Below the pieces are notes generated by a model that worked only from the letters and a program-made list of their open reading frames with translations, was not told the origin of the DNA and made no database searches. A DNA stretch of 64,000 nt, from NCBI GenBank assembly GCA_947359465.1, contig OX375873.1, positions 88,520,478 to 88,584,477 of the forward strand, read 5' to 3'. Source of the stretch: Metellina segmentata (Eukaryota; Arthropoda; Arachnida; Araneae; Tetragnathidae). Of this stretch, positions 1 through 9,726 are shown piece after piece (the first letter of the stretch is position 1; each line of letters starts with the position of its first letter). The translations under genes and the position numbers were made by a program.

Positions 1-1
1 T

Positions 2-2233
2 TCAGAAACAGTGACGGATGCGCTGTTGGGGATATTTGGTAGGTTGGGATTCCCACGCGAGATACAGTGTGACAACGGAACCTGCTTTACTAGCCACTTG
101 ACGACCTCATTGTTCGAAAGGTTTGGTATTAGGGTATGTCACAGCTCCGTGTATCACCCCCAATCTAACAGCGTAGAGAGATGGCACCGTACCGCGAAAA
201 GGTTACTGAAGGTACTGTGTTTAGAGTCGGGAGAGGATTGGGAGAAACAGTTGCCGTTCGCCCTTCTCGCCCTAAGGAATGTGACTCACGAGTCCACAGG
301 ATTCAGCCCGTCCGAGTTGGTGCATGGAAAAAAACTGAGAGTGCCCGAGACAATCTTGTTTGAGCACTGGACACAAAAACCGGACGAAGGCGAGTTAGTG
401 ACGGAATACGTTCTAGGATTACTAAATAGGCTAAAGAGATGCCAGGAGCTTGCGTCTCAGAGGGAAGCGGAACAACAGTCCAAACGGAAAACCTATTACG
501 ATAGGGGAGCCGTCACGCGGAAGTTTAATCCCGGCGATTTAGTTTTGATTCTGGCATCGTACAAAGCGAATAAAATGTCAGTTCAATGGGTTGGGCCAGG
601 AGAGATAGTGAGACAGTTGTCGGAAACTAACTATGTCATCCAAATGCCCGGTAGATCCAAAACGCAAGTTTATCACGTAAATCTACTCAAACCGTATCAC
701 CAGCGAGTAGAGACCGTAAATTTGCTGATTACTGAGGATACTATTCGGGACGGTCAAGGAATGGACTTAGAGATCGCATATCCGGCTGCTAATCCGAACA
801 TATTTGATTTCGACGATATCGTCCGTGATAGCGGGTTGCAGGGTAGGTGCACTCCAGAGCAAATCTCCGAGTTAGGAAAATTGCTGGAGACGCACCAGAA
901 ATTATTCTCTAATAATCCGGGAAGGACCCATTTAATTGAGCACGACGTGGAGCTCATTAGTAATCAGCCTGTTAGATCCAAACCATACCGGACTTCTCCG
1001 CGACAGACTGAGATACTGAAAGCGGAAATTAAGAGGATGCTGGATTTGAAAATAATCGAAATCGGGGAATCCGACTATACTTCGCCTATGATTTTAGTAG
1101 AGGCCATTGGGAAGGACCCTCGCCCTTGTGTGGACTATAGGAGACTCAACTCCATCATCCGGAACGAATATTTTCCCTTGCCCAACATAGACGACCGTAT
1201 CGAGAAAGTATCGGCTGCAAAATTTATTACAGTCATCGATCTGACCAAAGGATATTGGCAGATTCCCTTGACCCCTAGAGCCCAACGGGTAGCTGCTTTT
1301 GTCACGACTTTCGGGACCTATAGACCGTTAATGCTGCCGTTCGGGTTAGTCAATGCCCCGTATTGCTTCTCGAAATTTATGGCTCAATTGTTACAAGGTT
1401 GCGAGGAATTCAGCGTCCCCTACTTGGACGATGTAGCAATATTTTCAGAAACCTGGGAAGAACACATGAAGCATGTAGATGTGATCTTGAAAAAAATAGC
1501 TTCAGCGAGACTTACTATTAAGCCATCAAAGTGCAAGTTTGCACAAAATTGCGTTAAATACCTTGGGCACATGGTAGGCGGGGGGTGCAGGACACCCACC
1601 GAGGCTAAAATTCAAGCCGTGCTTGATTTCCCCACACCCCACAACAAAACGCAGATTAGGCAATTCCTGGGTCTAAGCGGGTATTATGCCAGGTATATAA
1701 AAGGGTACGCTATCATAGCAGAGCCGTTAACCCGCGCTTTGAAAGGTAAAAGCCGGAAGGAAGACGTGGAATGGTCAGCAGAATGTGATCAGGCATTCCA
1801 GAAATTGAAAGAGAAACTGACCGAGAAACCTGTGCTGTACGCCCCTGACTACAGTAAGGAGTTCATTATTCAAACGGACGCTTCAGATAAGGGAGTCGGG
1901 GTAATTATGGCACAGAAGGATATAAACAATACTGACCACCCTGTGCTTTACCTTAGTCGTAAGTTTTCGGACTCTGAGCAGAAGTTCAGCGCCTCTGAAA
2001 AAGAGTGTGCTGGAATTATCTTCGCGATAAAAAAACTTAGACATTACCTAGATGGACAAGCCTTTACGATAGAGACGGATCACAATCCTCTCGTTTGGTT
2101 AAAAACAAACGCAGGCCATAACCCTCGATTAATGAGGTGGGCCCTAGCTTTGCAGCCTTTTGATTACAAAATTAAGTACAGGGCGGGCAAGGAAAACCAA
2201 CATGCAGACTGTTTAAGCAGGATGTTGGCCTAA
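2..2233 (+). CDS. Partial Gag-Pol: integrase catalytic core to RNase H (left copy)
   Basis: The frame is open from base 2 to the TAA at 2231-2233, with no start because the window cuts the gene. In order it carries the rest of the integrase core (second catalytic Asp in CDNGTC, Glu in SVERWHR), a GPY/F-like module (WVGPGEIV), reverse transcriptase with YLDD, and RNase H with its TDAS, EKEC and TDHN acidic motifs. Integrase precedes reverse transcriptase, the reverse of the usual Ty3/gypsy order. No stop or frameshift interrupts it, which implies recent activity. Confidence 0.93.
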   Translation, partial: SETVTDALLGIFGRLGFPREIQCDNGTCFTSHLTTSLFERFGIRVCHSSVYHPQSNSVERWHRTAKRLLKVLCLESGEDWEKQLPFALLALRNVTHESTGFSPSELVHGKKLRVPETILFEHWTQKPDEGELVTEYVLGLLNRLKRCQELASQREAEQQSKRKTYYDRGAVTRKFNPGDLVLILASYKANKMSVQWVGPGEIVRQLSETNYVIQMPGRSKTQVYHVNLLKPYHQRVETVNLLITEDTIRDGQGMDLEIAYPAANPNIFDFDDIVRDSGLQGRCTPEQISELGKLLETHQKLFSNNPGRTHLIEHDVELISNQPVRSKPYRTSPRQTEILKAEIKRMLDLKIIEIGESDYTSPMILVEAIGKDPRPCVDYRRLNSIIRNEYFPLPNIDDRIEKVSAAKFITVIDLTKGYWQIPLTPRAQRVAAFVTTFGTYRPLMLPFGLVNAPYCFSKFMAQLLQGCEEFSVPYLDDVAIFSETWEEHMKHVDVILKKIASARLTIKPSKCKFAQNCVKYLGHMVGGGCRTPTEAKIQAVLDFPTPHNKTQIRQFLGLSGYYARYIKGYAIIAEPLTRALKGKSRKEDVEWSAECDQAFQKLKEKLTEKPVLYAPDYSKEFIIQTDASDKGVGVIMAQKDINNTDHPVLYLSRKFSDSEQKFSASEKECAGIIFAIKKLRHYLDGQAFTIETDHNPLVWLKTNAGHNPRLMRWALALQPFDYKIKYRAGKENQHADCLSRMLA

Positions 2234-2388
2234 CACTGAGGAATATTTCCAGTACGTTAGGTAAAAGAGCCAATACTCCTCCAGTAATTATGGTGTATTC
2301 TCTTTCCTTTGCCTCTAATGAATTGATCAGTGAACTTGTTTTGTCTAACCCTTGCCTTACAGATTTTTCACCAAGGAAAAATCTCTTG

Positions 2389-2402
2389 AAGGGGGGAGGG
2401 AT
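2389..2402 (+). other. Polypurine tract of the left copy
   Basis: A purine run (aaggggggaggga) ends immediately before the TG that starts the LTR at 2403. This is the expected position for the plus-strand DNA primer of an LTR retrotransposon. The same tract lies at 8651-8664 in the complete copy. Confidence 0.8.
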
Positions 2403-2711
2403 TGTGGAGTATCCATATATTCTCTCTCTCCCACGTCTAAGTCCAACGGAAATGGCGGCGACAGCCAGTCGCCCTCCTGTCGCTCTACTTGACAGTTAGA
2501 GACAATGGGCAGACTTTTGGTTCCCAGGTTGATGGACGAGCTGGACGCAAGATCCTAGACAGCGAGAGGCCGAACCGAGACTTTCCGTCGGGGTTCAAAG
2601 GCCAATAAGGTCAGCGGGCACCTGTGACCCCCCTTGCACTAGACCAATTGCAGGACGTGAATTACGTCAAGAGCGACGACAGCGCCAGAAGACCACCCCC
2701 TCCAAAAGAGG

Positions 2712-2720
2712 TATAAAAGG
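2712..2720 (+). promoter_or_regulatory. TATA box in the middle LTR
   Basis: TATAAAAGG stands alone in a less AT-rich stretch of the LTR, preceded by gaggtataaaagggc. This suits a Pol II core promoter at the U3/R boundary, with transcription expected to start about 25-30 bp downstream. It drives the complete copy to the right. Confidence 0.75.
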
Positions 2721-2950
2721 GCGCGCACGGTTTATTCGAAGAGCTCCGAGTGATTTTAATTGCCACAGGACGGTCGAGCTGAGCTTACCCGGGCATCCGG
2801 CCCCAGATCATCCTTGAGAGGAACGCAGTAGCCGCGGCAGGTAGCCGGCTAAACTGCTCCACGGTCGCACGAGCTTGCGACCTTCTGATCTCACCTGAGA
2901 ACGCTCAGAGAGGCCACCCGGCCGGAGGACTATCGCTCGAGTCCCGTTAC

Positions 2951-3378
2951 CAGAGGAGACCTGATTCTCCGCCTTGGCATCCCGCCAGACTTGATCTCAT
3001 CCGAGATAACCGTGAAAGGCCGTAGCCTCGAATTCACCCTTTGCTTGGTTCGTTACCAGAGGAGACCTGATTCTCCGCCTTGGCATCCCGCCAGACTTGA
3101 TCTCATCCGAGATAACCGTGAAAGGCCGTAGCCTTGAATTCACCCTTTGCTTGGTTCGTAGACCAGAGGAGACCCGATTCTCCGCCTTGGCATCCCGCCA
3201 GACATCATCTCATCCGAGATAACCGTGAAAGACCGTAGCTTGGAATTCATCCTTCGCTCGAGTCCCGTTACCAGAGGAGACCCGATTCTCCGCCTTGGCA
3301 TCCCGCCAGACATCATCTCATCCGAGATAACCGTGAAAGACCGTAGCCTGGAACTCACCCCATTACTCGGGTCACTGC
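2951..3378 (+). repeat. Four ~107-bp direct repeats inside the LTR
   Basis: Units begin with cagaggagac at 2951, 3057, 3164 and 3272 (spacings 106, 107 and 108). Units 1-2 share acttgatctc and aaaggccgta; units 3-4 share acatcatctc and aaagaccgta. The array therefore has two sub-types, as if a dimer were built twice. It lies downstream of the TATA box, so most of it would be transcribed. Confidence 0.9.
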
Positions 3379-3458
3379 TACTGATTCTCCAAGGGAACCA
3401 TTCCCAGACCGTCGATTCCAAGATAACTGTATATATTTAACTCTTACTCTAACCTAGA

Positions 3459-3464
3459 AATAAA
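3459..3464 (+). terminator. Polyadenylation signal in the middle LTR
   Basis: AATAAA lies 43 bp before the LTR end, where the R region of the left copy's transcript should end. Confidence 0.65.
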
Positions 3465-3507
3465 ACTTCTTATTTCTCAACCTGTAGCATTAGTCAAAGT
3501 CGTTACA

Positions 3508-4163
3508 GACAAACTGCTGGCAGTCGGTGCGATTTCCTAGTATAGAAATCACTTAGGAGACCCACAGCTAAAACCTCCGTCAAAGACAGCAGAACCCACC
3601 ACAGAAGAACGAATCATTAGTGCAGGATAGCGATCAGAGCAGTCTTCGACAGAGAACCCCCGTAGAAGCGCCAACGGCCAAAAACATCCCCAACGCCATT
3701 AGGCGAAAGTGAAAGTGTCCAGCCACCGGACCGCGGTTAGACCCCATGCAGCTGTGCGTCATCGCGTTGTGTGGTCCAGCGCCAGCGGTCGTGTGAATCG
3801 TCCGTTCTTCAATTCTGTGCGGGCTTCAATTACGTGAATCGCTTAGAGTAGTGCGAGTGTGCTTTCAAACTGGATACCTCATCGCAAGTGGTCAACAAAC
3901 GGGGTAAGCTGATTTTTTTATTGGAGGCTTAGGTATTTAATGTGTAAGGTCGTACTGTGTGAAATATTGAATCTGGTAGTTAACTTGTACTGATTGTTAA
4001 AACTGGAGTGTTAAATTAATAGTAGTTAACATTCAGGGTTTCTTTGTGCATTGTTTTTGTTGGTGTATTTTATGTTTTGGAATTAGAGGATCGCTGAAAT
4101 TTAAAAACTGTTGTGTATGTGCCGCGTTTTAATTTAGTGGGGAACCGCAGAGATAGAAAAAAA
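3508..4163 (+). other. 5' leader of the complete copy, with a possible intron
   Basis: This 656-bp untranslated stretch lies between the LTR and the gag ATG. It holds short upstream ATGs and no long frame. A GTAAGC donor at 3904 and an acceptor attag ending at 4086, in an AT-rich stretch, would define a 183-bp leader intron. That is an inference from splice-site look alone. Confidence 0.5.
3518..3535 (+). other. Candidate primer-binding site
   Basis: Ten bases after the LTR, tggcagtcggtgcgattt begins with TGG, the complement of a tRNA CCA end. The CAGTCGG core resembles the 3' acceptor end of serine tRNAs used by some insect gypsy elements, but with a two-base gap. The offset from the LTR and the imperfect match keep this tentative. 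Confidence 0.3.
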
Positions 4164-7100
4164 ATGGCTTTCCTAAAAAGACATAGGAAAATTGACTTGC
4201 AAAGGCTAGCAGAAGAAATGGGGCTAGATATAACGGGGGACGAAACTATAACGATCCTTGTAAAAGAAATTCAACAAAGTCCCGAATTTGAGGAGGTAGG
4301 AACCAAGGAAATGCTCGAAAGCTTGGTCCGAGAGAGAGAAATTGAAAAATCTGAGGCTGAGTCGTTACGGGAAAAATCTGAGGCTGAGTCGTTACGGGAA
4401 TTTGAACTGGAGCGTCTCCGCCTAACACAAACAGTCGAGATAACTAATTCCGCCCCCACGCGTAGGGTAGAAACCAGACCCCTCAGGCATTTAGGGGCAG
4501 TGATGCAAAAATTCGAACCTGAGAAGGCCGATGTGTCGTTGTTCCTAATTTTGTTTGAGAGGCAGATTCGGAAGTTGGCTATAGAGGAAACAGAATGGGT
4601 TGACTACTTGATCCCCTTGCTTCCGGTAGACATAGCTGAACTGATTGTAAGGGAACCTATCGAATTGAGCGGGGATTATGAGTATGTTAAGTCACTTCTC
4701 CTTAAGAGATTCCAAATAAGCGCCGAATCCTACAGGGTAAAATTCCAACAACATCAGAGGAAGCCAGGAACCTTGTGGAAAGACCTCGTCTTCGAGCTAA
4801 GGAGCTATTTGGAGGGTTGGTTAGGAGCCCTAAAAGTAGATAATTATAAAGCACTCAAGGATCTGATAATATCGGATCAAATTAAGAGGCGCGTTCCGGT
4901 CGAGATGAAAGACCATTTCCTCGACTTATGGGCCGAGATGATCGATCCGGCAGAATTGGTCGAGAAGCTCGACGATTATGAAACTAACCGGAAATTCTCG
5001 CGGAGGCCGGACAGGTTCCGCCCACCAGAAAGGAGGTTTAATGATAGGGTTAAGACCGAAAAACCACCTGTTGACAATAAGCCAGGGGGCCACGAAAGAC
5101 CTAGGGGAAGGCCAGGGCAAGAAACCCCAAGTTCGCAGAGAGATCTCCGCAGTCAGGAATTTGAGCGTAGAAGAGAAGTGCGTTGCTATGAATGCAATCA
5201 AACGGGCCATATCCGCCCCCATTGTCCCCTCAACAATCGCCCACAGGAACGGGTAAATAACCTAACCACAGAGGAGTTCGCTCCCTCATTTAGGCCGTTC
5301 CTAAGCCAGGGTCGCGTAAACGATGTAGAAATGACCATACTACGGGACAGCGGTAGCAGCATCGATTTAGCCCCTCTGAAATTAGCAAACCCGGAAGACT
5401 TTACGGGAGAAAAGATATGGGTCAGACAACCCCTTGAGAACGATTATCGGTGTTTACCTTTAGCGAAAATGATAATCGAAAGTGCGGCAATAGGGCGAGT
5501 GGTCACCAAGGCTGCTATTGTGGGGAGTTCCGTGAAAATGAATCACTATTTATTAGGGAACGCCACCCAAGAGCTTATTGAGCAGGCAAAGCGAAACCCG
5601 CAACTGTTGAATCAAGTGGTCACGCGTAGTCAGGCCCGAAGAGAGGCTAAAATCCCGCAAGTCGCACCCCAAAGCCCAATAGTTGATGAGGAGGAACCGA
5701 TTGAACTGCCGGAGGCCACTGAAAGTGCCGAAACCTATCTGGCAGGGATTTCGGCGGAGGAATTTAAAACCGAGCAGAAGAGCTGCGAAGAATTGAAACT
5801 TAGCTGGGAAAGAGCAGAAACGGGAAAACCAACTGAGTTCCGTATCGAGAATGGATTGCTTTACCGGAAGTCAATCGATCATTTAGGAGACGCGAGGCTA
5901 CAGCTGGTGATTCCCGCGAAACTGCGGAACCAGATCTTCAGCTTCATTCATGAAGGTAGCGGTTCGCACTTAGGGGTGACCAAAACGAAGGATAAGCTTC
6001 TTAGGTATTTCTTTTGGCCGAATTGCACAAAAGACACCGAAGAATTTGTAAGAAGTTGCGATCCTTGTCAGAGGATTGGTAAATCCCGGGAAAAAAAGAA
6101 GGCACCTTTAAAAATTGTACCAATTATTACAGAAATATTCTCGAAAATAAATATTGACACCGTTGGGCCACTCCCTGTGTCAAGTCGCGATAATAAGTAT
6201 CTGGTGACGGCTATCTGCGTAGCTTCGAAATACCCGGAGGCCATACCCGTCCCAGATATCAGTTCAGAAACAGTGACGGATGCGCTGTTGGGGATATTTG
6301 GTAGGTTGGGATTCCCACGCGAGATACAGTGTGACAACGGAACCTGCTTTACTAGCCACTTGACGACCTCATTGTTCGAAAGGTTTGGTATTAGGGTATG
6401 TCACAGCTCCGTGTATCACCCCCAATCTAACAGCGTAGAGAGATGGCACCGTACCGCGAAAAGGTTACTGAAGGTACTGTGTTTAGAGTCGGGAGAGGAT
6501 TGGGAGAAACAGTTGCCGTTCGCCCTTCTCGCCCTAAGGAATGTGACTCACGAGTCCACAGGATTCAGCCCGTCCGAGTTGGTGCATGGAAAAAAACTGA
6601 GAGTGCCCGAGACAATCTTGTTTGAGCACTGGACACAAAAACCGGACGAAGGCGAGTTAGTGACGGAATACGTTCTAGGATTACTAAATAGGCTAAAGAG
6701 ATGCCAGGAGCTTGCGTCTCAGAGGGAAGCGGAACAACAGTCCAAACGGAAAACCTATTACGATAGGGGAGCCGTCACGCGGAAGTTTAATCCCGGCGAT
6801 TTAGTTTTGATTCTGGCATCGTACAAAGCGAATAAAATGTCAGTTCAATGGGTTGGGCCAGGAGAGATAGTGAGACAGTTGTCGGAAACTAACTATGTCA
6901 TCCAAATGCCCGGTAGATCCAAAACGCAAGTTTATCACGTAAATCTACTCAAACCGTATCACCAGCGAGTAGAGACCGTAAATTTGCTGATTACTGAGGA
7001 TACTATTCGGGACGGTCAAGGAATGGACTTAGAGATCGCATATCCGGCTGCTAATCCGAACATATTTGATTTCGACGATATCGTCCGTGATAGCGGGTTG

Positions 7101-8495
7101 CAGGGTAGGTGCACTCCAGAGCAAATCTCCGAGTTAGGAAAATTGCTGGAGACGCACCAGAAATTATTCTCTAATAATCCGGGAAGGACCCATTTAATTG
7201 AGCACGACGTGGAGCTCATTAGTAATCAGCCTGTTAGATCCAAACCATACCGGACTTCTCCGCGACAGACTGAGATACTGAAAGCGGAAATTAAGAGGAT
7301 GCTGGATTTGAAAATAATCGAAATCGGGGAATCCGACTATACTTCGCCTATGATTTTAGTAGAGGCCATTGGGAAGGACCCTCGCCCTTGTGTGGACTAT
7401 AGGAGACTCAACTCCATCATCCGGAACGAATATTTTCCCTTGCCCAACATAGACGACCGTATCGAGAAAGTATCGGCTGCAAAATTTATTACAGTCATCG
7501 ATCTGACCAAAGGATATTGGCAGATTCCCTTGACCCCTAGAGCCCAACGGGTAGCTGCTTTTGTCACGACTTTCGGGACCTATAGACCGTTAATGCTGCC
7601 GTTCGGGTTAGTCAATGCCCCGTATTGCTTCTCGAAATTTATGGCTCAATTGTTACAAGGTTGCGAGGAATTCAGCGTCCCCTACTTGGACGATGTAGCA
7701 ATATTTTCAGAAACCTGGGAAGAACACATGAAGCATGTAGATGTGATCTTGAAAAAAATAGCTTCAGCGAGACTTACTATTAAGCCATCAAAGTGCAAGT
7801 TTGCACAAAATTGCGTTAAATACCTTGGGCACATGGTAGGCGGGGGGTGCAGGACACCCACCGAGGCTAAAATTCAAGCCGTGCTTGATTTCCCCACACC
7901 CCACAACAAAACGCAGATTAGGCAATTCCTGGGTCTAAGCGGGTATTATGCCAGGTATATAAAAGGGTACGCTATCATAGCAGAGCCGTTAACCCGCGCT
8001 TTGAAAGGTAAAAGCCGGAAGGAAGACGTGGAATGGTCAGCAGAATGTGATCAGGCATTCCAGAAATTGAAAGAGAAACTGACCGAGAAACCTGTGCTGT
8101 ACGCCCCTGACTACAGTAAGGAGTTCATTATTCAAACGGACGCTTCAGATAAGGGAGTCGGGGTAATTATGGCACAGAAGGATATAAACAATACTGACCA
8201 CCCTGTGCTTTACCTTAGTCGTAAGTTTTCGGACTCTGAGCAGAAGTTCAGCGCCTCTGAAAAAGAGTGTGCTGGAATTATCTTCGCGATAAAAAAACTT
8301 AGACATTACCTAGATGGACAAGCCTTTACGATAGAGACGGATCACAATCCTCTCGTTTGGTTAAAAACAAACGCAGGCCATAACCCTCGATTAATGAGGT
8401 GGGCCCTAGCTTTGCAGCCTTTTGATTACAAAATTAAGTACAGGGCGGGCAAGGAAAACCAACATGCAGACTGTTTAAGCAGGATGTTGGCCTAA
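4164..8495 (+). CDS. Gag-Pol polyprotein (SCAN-like Gag, protease, integrase, RT, RNase H)
   Basis: One 1443-codon frame encodes Gag and Pol with no frameshift. The ATG at 4164 is in strong context (aaaatggc). The frame is open back to a GTG at 4113 but has no earlier in-frame ATG. Residues ~55-80 are charged, with a 9-residue tandem repeat (4344-4397). Residues ~123-273 form a helical capsid region resembling the SCAN fold. A CCHC knuckle starts at C341 and the protease DSG is at D395. The integrase zinc site is H596, H602, C632, C635; its catalytic triad is D665, D724, E759. A GPY/F-like module lies near 896. RT has D1113 and YLDD at 1174-1177; RNase H has D1326, E1368, D1393. Every key residue is present, so the protein looks functional. 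Confidence 0.95.
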   Translation: MAFLKRHRKIDLQRLAEEMGLDITGDETITILVKEIQQSPEFEEVGTKEMLESLVREREIEKSEAESLREKSEAESLREFELERLRLTQTVEITNSAPTRRVETRPLRHLGAVMQKFEPEKADVSLFLILFERQIRKLAIEETEWVDYLIPLLPVDIAELIVREPIELSGDYEYVKSLLLKRFQISAESYRVKFQQHQRKPGTLWKDLVFELRSYLEGWLGALKVDNYKALKDLIISDQIKRRVPVEMKDHFLDLWAEMIDPAELVEKLDDYETNRKFSRRPDRFRPPERRFNDRVKTEKPPVDNKPGGHERPRGRPGQETPSSQRDLRSQEFERRREVRCYECNQTGHIRPHCPLNNRPQERVNNLTTEEFAPSFRPFLSQGRVNDVEMTILRDSGSSIDLAPLKLANPEDFTGEKIWVRQPLENDYRCLPLAKMIIESAAIGRVVTKAAIVGSSVKMNHYLLGNATQELIEQAKRNPQLLNQVVTRSQARREAKIPQVAPQSPIVDEEEPIELPEATESAETYLAGISAEEFKTEQKSCEELKLSWERAETGKPTEFRIENGLLYRKSIDHLGDARLQLVIPAKLRNQIFSFIHEGSGSHLGVTKTKDKLLRYFFWPNCTKDTEEFVRSCDPCQRIGKSREKKKAPLKIVPIITEIFSKINIDTVGPLPVSSRDNKYLVTAICVASKYPEAIPVPDISSETVTDALLGIFGRLGFPREIQCDNGTCFTSHLTTSLFERFGIRVCHSSVYHPQSNSVERWHRTAKRLLKVLCLESGEDWEKQLPFALLALRNVTHESTGFSPSELVHGKKLRVPETILFEHWTQKPDEGELVTEYVLGLLNRLKRCQELASQREAEQQSKRKTYYDRGAVTRKFNPGDLVLILASYKANKMSVQWVGPGEIVRQLSETNYVIQMPGRSKTQVYHVNLLKPYHQRVETVNLLITEDTIRDGQGMDLEIAYPAANPNIFDFDDIVRDSGLQGRCTPEQISELGKLLETHQKLFSNNPGRTHLIEHDVELISNQPVRSKPYRTSPRQTEILKAEIKRMLDLKIIEIGESDYTSPMILVEAIGKDPRPCVDYRRLNSIIRNEYFPLPNIDDRIEKVSAAKFITVIDLTKGYWQIPLTPRAQRVAAFVTTFGTYRPLMLPFGLVNAPYCFSKFMAQLLQGCEEFSVPYLDDVAIFSETWEEHMKHVDVILKKIASARLTIKPSKCKFAQNCVKYLGHMVGGGCRTPTEAKIQAVLDFPTPHNKTQIRQFLGLSGYYARYIKGYAIIAEPLTRALKGKSRKEDVEWSAECDQAFQKLKEKLTEKPVLYAPDYSKEFIIQTDASDKGVGVIMAQKDINNTDHPVLYLSRKFSDSEQKFSASEKECAGIIFAIKKLRHYLDGQAFTIETDHNPLVWLKTNAGHNPRLMRWALALQPFDYKIKYRAGKENQHADCLSRMLA

Positions 8496-8650
8496 CACTG
8501 AGGAATATTTCCAGTACGTTAGGTAAAAGAGCCAATACTCCTCCAGTAATTATGGTGTATTCTCTTTCCTTTGCCTCTAATGAATTGATCAGTGAACTTG
8601 TTTTGTCTAACCCTTGCCTTACAGATTTTTCACCAAGGAAAAATCTCTTG

Positions 8651-8664
8651 AAGGGGGGAGGGAT
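8651..8664 (+). other. Polypurine tract of the complete copy
   Basis: The run aaggggggagggat ends directly before the 3' LTR TG at 8665. It is identical to the tract at 2389-2402. Confidence 0.8.
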
Positions 8665-8973
8665 TGTGGAGTATCCATATATTCTCTCTCTCCCACGTCT
8701 AAGTCCAACGGAAATGGCGGCGACAGCCAGTCGCCCTCCTGTCGCTCTACTTGACAGTTAGAGACAATGGGCAGACTTTTGGTTCCCAGGTTGATGGACG
8801 AGCTGGACGCAAGATCCTAGACAGCGAGAGGCCGAACCGAGACTTTCCGTCGGGGTTCAAAGGCCAATAAGGTCAGCGGGCACCTGTGACCCCCCTTGCA
8901 CTAGACCAATTGCAGGACGTGAATTACGTCAAGAGCGACGACAGCGCCAGAAGACCACCCCCTCCAAAAGAGG

Positions 8974-8982
8974 TATAAAAGG
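8974..8982 (+). promoter_or_regulatory. TATA box in the 3' LTR
   Basis: TATAAAAGG, identical to the one at 2712. If active it would transcribe rightward into CFAP44 sequence, antisense to that gene. Confidence 0.65.
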
Positions 8983-9212
8983 GCGCGCACGGTTTATTCG
9001 AAGAGCTCCGAGTGATTTTAATTGCCACAGGACGGTCGAGCTGAGCTTACCCGGGCATCCGGCCCCAGATCATCCTTGAGAGGAACGCAGTAGCCGCGGC
9101 AGGTAGCCGGCTAAACTGCTCCACGGTCGCACGAGCTTGCGACCTTCTGATCTCACCTGAGAACGCTCAGAGAGGCCACCCGGCCGGAGGACTATCGCTC
9201 GAGTCCCGTTAC

Positions 9213-9640
9213 CAGAGGAGACCTGATTCTCCGCCTTGGCATCCCGCCAGACTTGATCTCATCCGAGATAACCGTGAAAGGCCGTAGCCTCGAATTCACC
9301 CTTTGCTTGGTTCGTTACCAGAGGAGACCTGATTCTCCGCCTTGGCATCCCGCCAGACTTGATCTCATCCGAGATAACCGTGAAAGGCCGTAGCCTTGAA
9401 TTCACCCTTTGCTTGGTTCGTAGACCAGAGGAGACCCGATTCTCCGCCTTGGCATCCCGCCAGACATCATCTCATCCGAGATAACCGTGAAAGACCGTAG
9501 CTTGGAATTCATCCTTCGCTCGAGTCCCGTTACCAGAGGAGACCCGATTCTCCGCCTTGGCATCCCGCCAGACATCATCTCATCCGAGATAACCGTGAAA
9601 GACCGTAGCCTGGAACTCACCCCATTACTCGGGTCACTGC
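9213..9640 (+). repeat. Four ~107-bp direct repeats inside the 3' LTR
   Basis: Units begin at 9213, 9319, 9426 and 9534, each exactly 6262 bp after its partner in the middle LTR, with the same two sub-types. Confidence 0.9.
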
Positions 9641-9720
9641 TACTGATTCTCCAAGGGAACCATTCCCAGACCGTCGATTCCAAGATAACTGTATATATTT
9701 AACTCTTACTCTAACCTAGA

Positions 9721-9726
9721 AATAAA
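9721..9726 (+). terminator. Polyadenylation signal of the complete copy
   Basis: AATAAA lies 43 bp before the LTR end, expected to terminate the genomic transcript of the element. Confidence 0.7.

Larger units (their letters stand above)
1..3507 (+). mobile_element. Left, partial copy of a Gmr1-like Ty3/gypsy LTR retrotransposon
   Basis: The window opens inside the integrase of this element. Position 1 corresponds to position 6263 of the complete copy to the right, a constant offset of 6262 bp. The pol segments translate identically over 740 codons, and the LTR stretches I compared show no difference. Its 3' LTR (2403-3507) is directly followed by the internal region of the next copy, so the two elements share one LTR. 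The 5' LTR, gag and protease of this copy lie outside the window. Confidence 0.93.
2403..3507 (+). repeat. LTR shared by the two tandem element copies (1105 bp)
   Basis: It starts TGTGGAGT just after the polypurine tract and ends GTTACA, giving TG...CA termini. The end is fixed because the match to the 3' LTR at 8665-9769 stops exactly there (gttacAGAC here, gttacAATA there). It holds a TATA box, a polyadenylation signal and four ~107-bp direct repeats. It acts as the 3' LTR of the left copy and the 5' LTR of the right copy. Confidence 0.9.

Noticed and set aside
754..1285. Minus-strand frames inside pol (754-957, 1094-1285 and copies at 7016-7547)
   Set aside because: They lie antisense to conserved integrase/RT codons and have no family motifs.
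2290..3440. Small frames in the LTRs (69-93 codons)
   Set aside because: They arise from the 107-bp repeats and U3 sequence; none has a protein motif.
4113..4163. GTG-started extension of gag-pol by 17 codons
   Set aside because: It is not an ATG. The ATG at 4164 is in strong context and gives a start like other Gag proteins.
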